From contig JACNJW010000018.1 of the NCBI GenBank assembly GCA_014382365.1, positions 1-46,523 on the forward strand: a DNA stretch of 46,523 nucleotides, read 5' to 3'. This DNA is from SAR324 cluster bacterium (GTDB lineage: Bacteria > SAR324 > NAC60-12). This document shows positions 34,927-41,260 of this stretch, in pieces. Numbering within the stretch: position 1 is the first letter of the stretch; each line of letters begins with the position of its first letter. The translations under genes were made by a program, and so were the position numbers. Under the pieces are notes generated by a model. That model was given only the letters and a program-made list of their open reading frames with translations, did no database searches and was not told where the DNA came from.

Positions 34927-36084
34927 GTGAAACAAAATAATTTTGTCAGGCAACTGGCAAAATTTCTGGGACTGCTCTTAGCGTTTTGTTGGCTGAATCA
35001 GTCAGTAATGGCCGAAACACTTTTGCTGAAAAGCAGCAAGGGCGTACCTTTCCAGTTAAATAAAGTTGCTGATGGACTCGGGGTTCCTTGGGGTATGGTC
35101 TTTATCGGTCCGGATCAAATATTGTTCACTGAACGAAACGGAAAGATCGGGATTCTGGATACAGTAAGCGGCGTAATTACCAGAATCACAGGTGGACCGA
35201 AAGTTATGTATTCGGGACAGGGCGGTCTACTGGATGTTGCCGTTCCTCCGGGTTATTCTCAGGGAGACTGGATTTATTTTACCTACAGCAAGGAACTGCA
35301 GGGAAAGGGCGTTACCACATTGGCTCGTACCAGACTGAAAGGTAAGCGTCTTGTTACATTTCAGGATATGCTGATTACACGTTCCGCCAGTACTACCGGC
35401 AGACATTTCGGTAGCCGCATCACCTTTGATGGAACAGGACATCTTTTTTTCTCTGTTGGTGATCGCGGAGTACGTCCCAATGGTCAGGATTTATCCACAC
35501 ACGCAGGCTCGATTCTGCGTTTAACTGTAGACGGTAGTGTGCCAGAAAATAATCCTTTTGTGCAGCAGAAAAACGCCTTGCCCGAAATCTGGAGTTATGG
35601 ACACCGCAATCCGCAGGGAATTTTCTATGACAGAAAAAAGCGGCGTCTCTGGTCAATCGAGCATGGTCCACGCGGAGGTGATGAAATCAATCTCATCCTG
35701 CCAGGACGCAACTACGGCTGGCCCGTTATTTCCTACGGCAAGGAATACTGGGGTCCCGTTCAAGTTGGAGAAGGCACTAAAAAAGAAGGCATGGAACAAC
35801 CGGTTAAGTTCTATATCCCCTCAATTGCACCTGGAAGTTTGATTGTCTATTCCGGAAAAGCCTTTCCTGACTGGAAAGGGAATTTGTTTGCGGGTGCCTT
35901 AAAGTTGACTCACCTGAATCGTGTAGAAATTGACAATTCCGGTAGGGCTGTTGCAGAAGAAAGACTGCTGGAAGGACTTGGAGAACGCATCCGCGCTCTG
36001 CTGGAAAGCCCTCAAGGATGGCTTTATTTTTCAACTGACAGTGGAAGAATCTTTAGACTAAGACCACTTGAAAATAATCAATAA
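34927..36084 (+). CDS. PQQ-dependent sugar dehydrogenase-like secreted protein
   Basis: 385 residues from the GTG at 34927, which opens a good signal peptide (MKQNNFVRQLAKFLGLLLAF, cleaved after NQSVMA). The longer ORF start at 34858 would bury it. The mature protein is a six-bladed propeller of the glucose/sorbosone dehydrogenase family: LGVPWGMVFIGPDQILFTER, GRHFGSRITFDGTGHLFFSV followed by GDRG, then EIWSYGHRNPQG and EHGPRGGDEIN, the family signature near the PQQ and Ca2+ sites. It would oxidise aldoses in the periplasm. Substrate and in vivo cofactor loading are not known. Confidence 0.87.
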   Translation: MKQNNFVRQLAKFLGLLLAFCWLNQSVMAETLLLKSSKGVPFQLNKVADGLGVPWGMVFIGPDQILFTERNGKIGILDTVSGVITRITGGPKVMYSGQGGLLDVAVPPGYSQGDWIYFTYSKELQGKGVTTLARTRLKGKRLVTFQDMLITRSASTTGRHFGSRITFDGTGHLFFSVGDRGVRPNGQDLSTHAGSILRLTVDGSVPENNPFVQQKNALPEIWSYGHRNPQGIFYDRKKRRLWSIEHGPRGGDEINLILPGRNYGWPVISYGKEYWGPVQVGEGTKKEGMEQPVKFYIPSIAPGSLIVYSGKAFPDWKGNLFAGALKLTHLNRVEIDNSGRAVAEERLLEGLGERIRALLESPQGWLYFSTDSGRIFRLRPLENNQ

Positions 36085-36120
36085 ATTATTTAAAATTTCG
36101 CAACAGAGTCAGAGAAACTA

Positions 36121-36127
36121 AAGGAGG
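36121..36127 (+). promoter_or_regulatory. Perfect Shine-Dalgarno with a TTG start
   Basis: AAGGAGG lies 4 nt before TTG 36132. It is the strongest SD in this part of the window and supports the non-ATG start of the SDR-like gene. Confidence 0.75.
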
Positions 36128-36131
36128 TTAT

Positions 36132-36848
36132 TTGAAAAAAGCAGTCATCATAGGCGTTGGCGCTGAACAGGGACTGGGATCTCAACTGGCTAAACGTTTT
36201 GCCTCCGAAGGGCTGCATGTTTTTGTCGCCAGCCGAACTCAGTCCAGACTTGTCGCTTTGACAGTTGAAATTGAACAAGCAGGCGGAAAAGCTACAGCCG
36301 TTTGTGTAGACGCAACCAAGGAAGATCAGGTAATTAAGCTTTTTGAAAAAGTAGGCAACGGTCTGAGCCTGGCAATCTATAATACCGGCAACAATTATCC
36401 AGGTCAAATCATCGATATGGATGCAGAATATTTCACTAAAAGCTGGCAATCATGCTGTTTTGGAGGTTTCCTTTTTGGCCGAGAAGCTGTACGACGCATG
36501 GTCCCGTCCGGTAAAGGGAGCCTGATCTTTACCGGCGCAAGTGCTTCACTACGGGGACGTGCCAATTTCGGCGCTTTCAATTCCGCAAAGGCAGGATTAC
36601 GTACTCTTGCTCAGGCGATGGCCAAGGAATATGGCCCACAGGGAATTCATGTAGCTCACGTTATAATTGACGGTGCCATAGCCGGAGACAAAATTAAACG
36701 TCATCTGCCTGATCTTGCAGAAAAACTCGGAGAAGATGGAATGATAAAAATCGAAGGTGTTGTTGACAGCTACGTTCATCTTTATCATCAATCACCACAG
36801 GCCTGGACATTTGAACTTGACCTGCGTACCTCAATCGAAAAATGGTAA
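36132..36848 (+). CDS. Atypical SDR-fold protein with Phe in place of the catalytic Tyr
   Basis: 238 residues, TTG start supported by a perfect SD. A Rossmann start VIIGVGAEQGLGSQLAKRFA replaces the usual TGxxxGIG. It has NTG and a Ser-containing GASAS strand. The YxxxK motif reads FNSAK (in NFGAFNSAKAGLR), so the catalytic Tyr is Phe while Lys is kept. The C-terminal GIHVAHVIIDGAIAG and SYVHLYHQSPQAWTFELDLR segments match a recurrent subgroup of SDR proteins with this change. The enzyme may act by a different proton path or may be non-catalytic. The next gene starts one base after its stop. Confidence 0.82.
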   Translation: MKKAVIIGVGAEQGLGSQLAKRFASEGLHVFVASRTQSRLVALTVEIEQAGGKATAVCVDATKEDQVIKLFEKVGNGLSLAIYNTGNNYPGQIIDMDAEYFTKSWQSCCFGGFLFGREAVRRMVPSGKGSLIFTGASASLRGRANFGAFNSAKAGLRTLAQAMAKEYGPQGIHVAHVIIDGAIAGDKIKRHLPDLAEKLGEDGMIKIEGVVDSYVHLYHQSPQAWTFELDLRTSIEKW

Positions 36849-36849
36849 A

Positions 36850-37185
36850 ATGAAAACACTGCTACCGACAGTAATCTTCTGTTTGCTGATTTTTAACTGG
36901 ACTGAGCCGAATCTCAGTTATGCAAACGAGTCTGCCGAATTCCCGAGTGTGTTAGAGTTGAAGCATCAAAGCTGGGAAGTTCTTGAAAAGCAGAGCGAAG
37001 TCGAATCACGCCCCGGACTGAAACCGTATCAGAACCTCAAACGCGAAATTCAGGTTGTCAAATATCGACTGCGAAAAGGAACAGAGTTTATTTTCTGTCT
37101 TGTTGAATATGACAGCCAGTTGGATACTATCCGAGAAGCATGTGATGTCAGTCAAGAAAAAGCGGAAAAGCGATTCGCTCAATAA
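36850..37185 (+). CDS. Small exported protein of unknown function
   Basis: 111 residues from the ATG at 36850; the ORF could be extended upstream through the SDR-like gene but has no support there. An N-terminal hydrophobic signal (LLPTVIFCLLIFNW) is followed by a charged mature region with two cysteines (FIFCLVEYDS ... REACDVSQ), perhaps forming a disulphide. It is probably periplasmic. It lies one base behind the SDR-like gene, so it is co-transcribed. No family recognised. Confidence 0.6.
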   Translation: MKTLLPTVIFCLLIFNWTEPNLSYANESAEFPSVLELKHQSWEVLEKQSEVESRPGLKPYQNLKREIQVVKYRLRKGTEFIFCLVEYDSQLDTIREACDVSQEKAEKRFAQ

Positions 37186-37240
37186 ATCCGGAAAAGGTGA
37201 TTATTCAATACTAATGTTAAAGCTATCGAATTTTCATGCA

Positions 37241-37339
37241 TTGTCATTCCTGCGTAAGCGGGAATCCAGAGAAACCGTCACGTTTCATGTTTTCAACTTG
37301 AACTGGAATCCGGATCCCGCATTAAGCCTTGAATGACAA
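37241..37339. repeat. 99-bp GTCATTCC element with 9-bp terminal inverted repeats
   Basis: It begins TTGTCATTC (37241) and ends GAATGACAA (37339), a perfect 9-bp inverted pair. Inside are TGCGTAAGCGGGAATCC and GAATCCGGATCCCGC. It resembles the GTCATTCCCGCGxxAGCGGGAATCC class of non-autonomous intergenic repeats, with related copies at 38706, 38850, 39051 and 45426. Confidence 0.75.
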
Positions 37340-37391
37340 CTAGAAAATTTTCAATGAGCCAAATTTAGTACACATTTACCAGAGAGCATAA

Positions 37392-37637
37392 ATGAAAACA
37401 GAAACACAAACTGAAATCGAAGCCGCCGTTTTCCGCAGGTTGCTGAGTCATCTTGATTCACGCAAGGACGTGCAGAACATTGAGCTGATGAACCTTTCCG
37501 GCTTTTGCCGTAACTGTCTGGCCAAGTGGTACTCTGCTGAGGCGGAGGAACGCGGAGAAGAGATCACTGTTGATTCCGCTAAAGAGATTATCTATGGTAT
37601 GACATACAGTGAGTGGAAAGAGAACTATCAGATATAA
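37392..37637 (+). CDS. DUF1244-family small protein
   Basis: 81 residues with the family features FRRLLSHLDSRKDVQNIELMNLSGFCRNCLAKWY and IIYGMTYSEWKENYQ, which are close to DUF1244 proteins of alpha- and gammaproteobacteria. The CxxC in GFCRNC is conserved in the family. Function is not known. It is preceded by the 37241 repeat element and followed by the aldo/keto reductase after 41 bp. Confidence 0.85.
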   Translation: MKTETQTEIEAAVFRRLLSHLDSRKDVQNIELMNLSGFCRNCLAKWYSAEAEERGEEITVDSAKEIIYGMTYSEWKENYQI

Positions 37638-37678
37638 TTATCAACTGCTTTGATCGGCCTGATTAAAAGGACAAGTAT

Positions 37679-38665
37679 ATGAAAACACGAAAACTCGGCT
37701 TTGACGGTCCGGAGGTCTCAGCAATTGGCCTGGGCTGCATGAGCTTTGCAGGATTTTTCGGACCCACAGATAAAGTAGAAAGCTTTGAGTGTTTGGATGC
37801 TGCACAGGAGCATGGCATTACTTTTCTGGATACAGCCGAATTGTATGGCCAGGGTTTGTCGGAAGAATTAATCGGCGAATACCAGCAATCCCGGGGTCAC
37901 AGTTTTAAGATTGCAACCAAAGGCGGAATCGTGATTGGAGGGAAGCGTGGCGAAAATGACAATTCTGAAGCGGCATTACGCAAGGCACTCGAAGGTTCGC
38001 TGAAACGCCTCAAAGTTGAGCATGTTGAGCTTTACTACATTCACCGCCGTGACTGGTCGATCGAGATTGAAGACGTTGCTGAAACTCTGGCAAAATTCGA
38101 GAACGAAGGTAAAATCGGTGGTTTCGGCTTTTCGGAAATTGCCCCTTCGTCACTACGCCGCGCGCATGCGGTGCATCCTGTGACAGCCGTGCAAAATGAA
38201 TATTCGCTCTGGACCCGTTATCCGGAACTGGGAATGCTGCAAACATGTGCTGAACTGGGGGTTGCTTTCGTACCTTTCTCTCCGGTGGCACGAGCAATGT
38301 TAACGGATACTTTTCCGGATCCTTCCGCTTTTCCTGATACAGATTTCCGCAAAAACATGCCTCGTTTTCTGGAACCGAATTTCTCTGCCAACTGCAAATT
38401 GATTTCACGTTTCCGTGACTTTGCACGTTCACGGGGTTGGAGCACAACCGAAGTAGCACTGGCTTGGATTCTGGAGCAGGGAGAGCACCTAATTCCCATT
38501 CCCGGAACACGGAGTGCGGCGCATCTGAAAGAATGGGTGGGAGCTACTGAAATTAATTTCAGCGACGAAGACCGAGCAGAAATTGAACGAATTCTGCCTG
38601 TCGGCTTCGCGCATGGGGACCGCTACTCAGATGAGCAGATCGTGGGAATTGAACGTTATTGTTGA
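37679..38665 (+). CDS. Aldo/keto reductase
   Basis: 328 residues, standard for the family. It has the catalytic tetrad Asp and Tyr in FLDTAELYGQG, Lys in KIATKGG and His in YYIHRRD. The cofactor-binding tail includes PIPGTRSAAHLKEWVGA. Such enzymes reduce aldehydes or ketones with NADPH; bacterial AKR of this length (Tas/YakC-type) act on varied carbonyls including lipid aldehydes. The local genes suggest general redox metabolism. No operon partner is obvious apart from the DUF1244 gene upstream. Confidence 0.92.
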   Translation: MKTRKLGFDGPEVSAIGLGCMSFAGFFGPTDKVESFECLDAAQEHGITFLDTAELYGQGLSEELIGEYQQSRGHSFKIATKGGIVIGGKRGENDNSEAALRKALEGSLKRLKVEHVELYYIHRRDWSIEIEDVAETLAKFENEGKIGGFGFSEIAPSSLRRAHAVHPVTAVQNEYSLWTRYPELGMLQTCAELGVAFVPFSPVARAMLTDTFPDPSAFPDTDFRKNMPRFLEPNFSANCKLISRFRDFARSRGWSTTEVALAWILEQGEHLIPIPGTRSAAHLKEWVGATEINFSDEDRAEIERILPVGFAHGDRYSDEQIVGIERYC

Positions 38666-38705
38666 AAATATGAACCTGATGAAACAGTAAAAAGTCCTAA
38701 AAAAA

Positions 38706-38783
38706 TGTCATTTTAAACGCAGTGAGAAATCCTGCTACCATCCAGAACGTTGACTGGATCCCGGATCAAGTCTGGGATGACAA
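38706..38783. repeat. GTCATT repeat copy A (degenerate left end)
   Basis: TGTCATTTTAAACGCAGTGA at the left end and GACTGGATCCCGGATCAAGT with CTGGGATGACA at the right end. Confidence 0.65.
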
Positions 38784-38849
38784 GACATCGTGCATGATGT
38801 GTGTCTTTTTTTTGAATTAAGTTTCGAGTCCCCTTAGTATCTAAAAAGT

Positions 38850-38944
38850 TGTCATTCCCGCATACGCGGGAATCCAGGGGTGTTGCCTAAAACATGTTTG
38901 CAAACAGAACGTTGACTGGATTCCGGATCAAGTCCGAGATGACA
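38850..38944. repeat. GTCATT repeat copy B
   Basis: TGTCATTCCCGCATACGCGG palindromic left end, ACATGTTTGCAAACAGAACG middle, ATTCCGGATCAAGTCCGAGA right end followed by TGACA. Confidence 0.75.
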
Positions 38945-39050
38945 TGATATGGGAACAGCTATTTGTAGTTTTTCAGTATAAATGATTATGTCAACTTAAT
39001 TCTGTAAACTTTCTTGACAAGTTTCGTGTCAACTTAATTCGCTAAGAAGT

Positions 39051-39168
39051 TGTCATTCCCGTGAAGCTTGTCCTCGACATGATATGGGAACGGGAATCCA
39101 GGGGTGTTGCCTAAAACATGTTTGCAAACAGAACCTTGTCTGGATCCCGGAGCAAGTCCGGAATGACA
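39051..39168. repeat. GTCATT repeat copy C (chimeric)
   Basis: Same ends and middle as copy B, but the palindrome is interrupted by about 30 bp that include GACATGATATGGGAAC (39076-39091). That 16-mer also follows copy B at 38941-38956. The unit spacing from copy B is about 201 bp, consistent with tandem duplication and recombination. Confidence 0.7.
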
Positions 39169-39240
39169 AAACATAGGAGAAGTGATGTGTCTACTATTTC
39201 TGTATAAAGTATCGTGTCCTCTTAAATCCTAAAAATATCT

Positions 39241-39843
39241 ATGGAAACAACTCAAATTCTGGAAATTTTCAGTGATTTCGTCTGACCCTGGTGCTACCTC
39301 GTCACCGGGCGTGTCGAACGATTGAAAAAGAAATACGGACTGGCAGTGCGCTGGACACACTTTCCGCTGCATCCGGAGACTCCGGATACCGGAAATTCGC
39401 TGGAAGAACTGTTCCGAGGGCGTGGTTACGATATCGAGACTATGAAGCAACGCATGTCCGGTTTGATGGCCGAGGAAAACTTGGCTTACGGAAACCGCAC
39501 CCATACCTTCAACAGCCGACTCGCACAGGAACTTTCAAAGTGGGGTGAATCGTTTCCGGAAGGAGAGACGTTGAACCTGAAACTATTTGAGGCGTATTTC
39601 GTTGAGGGGCAAAACCTCGCCGAAACGGAGGTACTACTGGACGTCACAGAAGCCGCAGGGTTGTCCCGTGAAACGGCTGCTGAGGTGATTCAGGAACGCA
39701 GTTTCCGGAGTGCGGTGGACGCTGATTGGAAACGTGCCCGTAAGCTTGGAGTCACCGGAGTACCGACTTTCGTTTCCGGAAACCAGGGACTTGCGGGAGC
39801 ACAGCCGTTTGAAGCGCTGGAGCAGTTGATTCAATCTGAATGA
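39241..39843 (+). CDS. FrnE/DsbA-like thioredoxin-fold protein with in-frame TGA at the active site: candidate selenoprotein
   Basis: Read through one TGA (39283-39285, codon 15) the frame is open for 200 residues. The start MET-TQILEIFSDFV-(TGA)-PWCYL is the FrnE/DsbA active-site strand, in which the family has DFVCPWCY. The TGA therefore sits exactly at the first, nucleophilic Cys of CxxC, giving U-P-W-C. The rest is intact: helical insert, then GVTGVPTFV with the cis-Pro loop and GLAGAQPFEALEQLI at the C-terminus. Only one Cys (18) remains. A SECIS-like hairpin starts 14 nt after the TGA. No SD is evident before the ATG. The alternative is a recent nonsense mutation, but its exact position and the intact downstream reading frame favour selenocysteine. 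It would reduce or isomerise disulphides or act on 2-hydroxychromene-type substrates; no Sec machinery gene is in the window. Confidence 0.8.
39299..39317 (+). promoter_or_regulatory. SECIS-like hairpin after the TGA codon
   Basis: TCGTCAC (39299-39305) pairs with GTGTCGA (39311-39317): three base pairs, one U-U mismatch, three base pairs, closing a 5-nt loop CGGGC. The apical loop starts 20 nt after the TGA and has G at its second position. These fit the known bacterial SECIS pattern (loop about 16-37 nt downstream of UGA, G near the loop start), although the upper stem is short. Confidence 0.5.
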
Positions 39844-39944
39844 AGCAAAGACTTGTCTGTGATTCAAATCAGTAGGAAATAACTTTTCAGTGTGCCCCGT
39901 TTATGATCTATTAAAATTGAAGATAATACCTTAAAGCAAATCAA

Positions 39945-40253
39945 ATGGACACTATCTGCAAATTCAGTATTGGACAAATCATCCACCACCTCCGTTTTGA
40001 TTATCGGGGGGTTATCGTCGACGTTGACGCAGATTTTCAGGGCTCAGAAGAGTGGTATCTGGTAATGGCAAAAAGTAAACCTCCACGCGACAAACCCTGG
40101 TATCATGTACTGGTTGATCAATCCAACACCACAACTTATGTGGCAGAACAGAACCTTGAAGAGGAAACTTCACCTGAGCCCATCCTGCATCCTCAGGTCA
40201 AGGAGTATTTCAGTAAATTTGAAGAGGGCTGTTATTTGAACAATTTATGCTGA
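39945..40253 (+). CDS. hspQ: Heat-shock protein HspQ (YccV family)
   Basis: 102 residues, a complete YccV-like domain: KFSIGQIIHHLRFDYRGVIVDVDADFQGSEEWY, then KPPRDKPWYHVLVDQSNTTTYVAEQNLE. HspQ in E. coli destabilises DnaA and acts as a Lon specificity enhancer that is itself a Lon substrate. The TTYVAEQNL motif is typical. It is a single-gene unit 101 bp behind the selenoprotein candidate. Confidence 0.9.
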   Translation: MDTICKFSIGQIIHHLRFDYRGVIVDVDADFQGSEEWYLVMAKSKPPRDKPWYHVLVDQSNTTTYVAEQNLEEETSPEPILHPQVKEYFSKFEEGCYLNNLC

Positions 40254-40333
40254 GCACCATCACACGACCAGCTGAGCAGGTTATCGTTTAACCGTTTTCA
40301 AATAAAATCCAAGTAGTAAATCTTCACTTATAG

Positions 40334-41041
40334 TCACTCCGTTATTATTTTCTCATTCCATAAACTAAAGCCCAACATCACAAATACAGTGAGTATGAAA
40401 TAGATGCCGGTTGTAATCAGTGCCTGAAAGAACCCACTTGATGCAAATAGCAGTATAAAGAGCACTACCAGTTGAACTGCAGGTTTTCCCGGATAAATAT
40501 CCCATATAATTTGAAATATTTCTTTCCTGCTCCAATAGATATTCTTAAATATTGTTGTCAGGTCCTGCGGATTAAACTCTGAAAGCGGTTTTTCTCCCAA
40601 CTCGGGATAAACATGAGATTTAAGTGAAGCTATTGTTTCATGAGTATTTTTTATATCTGCATAAGGCTCTTGTTTTTGCTCAGAATCAGTGACTACTTGT
40701 TGGTATATTGGGGCTTCGTGCTCTACAACTTTTTCTTTTTTTTGAATCGATTGCTGCCGCTGAGCTGCTTTCCGTTTTTTTTGTTTAATTGGATTGACGC
40801 CTGCACTGATTTTCTTTTTGGCTTCATTTCGTTTGGATCTGGCTTCAGCCAAAGAGACTTCCGGCCAGACGCCCAAAGAAGATGATTTCTGCTTGCCATC
40901 GAATCTAAAATCGAATCTCCAGTATTTTGATCCATTTGAATGAACGAGCAGATACAGCCCTCCGCCATCTGACAACTTGAATTGCTTTGCAGAAGGTTTT
41001 GCGCCTTTGACCGTTGCCTCTGTGAGTTTGTCCTGTTTCAT
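40334..41041 (-). CDS. Integrase arm-binding domain (DUF4102) fused to a C-terminal membrane tail
   Basis: 235 residues. Residues about 1-90 are the DUF4102 arm-type DNA-binding domain of P4-like integrases: LTEATVKGAKPSAKQFKLSDGGGLYLLVHSNGSKYWRFDFRFDGKQ and LGVWPEVSLAEARSKRNEAKK. After a basic linker, SLKSHVYPELGEKPLSEFNPQDL is the start of the core-binding domain. Then the sequence departs from integrases: the catalytic domain (R-H-R-Y) is absent and two hydrophobic segments (VVLFILLFASSGFFQALITT, YFILTVFVMLGF) end the protein. It could be an old rearrangement or a membrane-anchored DNA-binding protein. Its upstream region carries TTTACCAGCAT repeats, likely its binding sites. Confidence 0.75.
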   Translation of the reverse strand: MKQDKLTEATVKGAKPSAKQFKLSDGGGLYLLVHSNGSKYWRFDFRFDGKQKSSSLGVWPEVSLAEARSKRNEAKKKISAGVNPIKQKKRKAAQRQQSIQKKEKVVEHEAPIYQQVVTDSEQKQEPYADIKNTHETIASLKSHVYPELGEKPLSEFNPQDLTTIFKNIYWSRKEIFQIIWDIYPGKPAVQLVVLFILLFASSGFFQALITTGIYFILTVFVMLGFSLWNEKIITE

Positions 41042-41050
41042 ATTATATTC

Positions 41051-41062
41051 ATTGCTGGTAAA
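41051..41062 (-). repeat. Single inverted TTTACCAGCAAT copy
   Basis: ATTGCTGGTAAA on the plus strand, 9 bp upstream of the ATG of the DUF4102 gene. Confidence 0.55.
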
Positions 41063-41088
41063 TTAAATAATATAATCAAAGCAAATAT

Positions 41089-41111
41089 TATACCAGCATA
41101 TTTACCAGTAA
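41089..41111 (+). repeat. TTTACCAGCAT repeat doublet 1
   Basis: TATACCAGCAT and TTTACCAGTAA spaced 12 bp. The 18-mer TACCAGCATATTTACCAG (41091-41108) recurs exactly at 45540-45557. Confidence 0.75.
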
Positions 41112-41182
41112 TGCTAAATGACAACAAACACTATTTGAGTTGAAATTTTTCTAGTAAAACATAATTTTTCAGATTGAATTAT

Positions 41183-41205
41183 TTTACCAGTATTTTACCA
41201 GCATT
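41183..41205 (+). repeat. TTTACCAGCAT repeat doublet 2
   Basis: TTTACCAGTAT (41183-41193) and TTTACCAGCATT (41194-41205), 11 bp apart. Confidence 0.75.
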
Positions 41206-41260
41206 GGTCGTGCTTAGAAAATGCAATGTGTTTTCTTGTTAAAATTTAATCTCAACGTTT

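Larger units (their letters stand above)
38666..39240. other. Intergenic, 575 bp, three GTCATT repeat copies in tandem
   Basis: Almost entirely composed of repeat copies and their shared flanks (for example AAGTTTCG followed by GTGTCAACTTAATTC and variants). No coding potential is seen. It separates the aldo/keto reductase from the selenoprotein candidate. Confidence 0.6.

Noticed and set aside
38706..39168. Possible CRISPR array
   Set aside because: Only three long units with shared spacers and imperfect repeats; palindromic GTCATT elements explain it.
39283..39285. TGA as a simple nonsense mutation making a pseudogene
   Set aside because: Not excluded, but less likely: the codon replaces the exact redox Cys, the rest of the frame is intact over 185 codons, and a SECIS-like hairpin follows.
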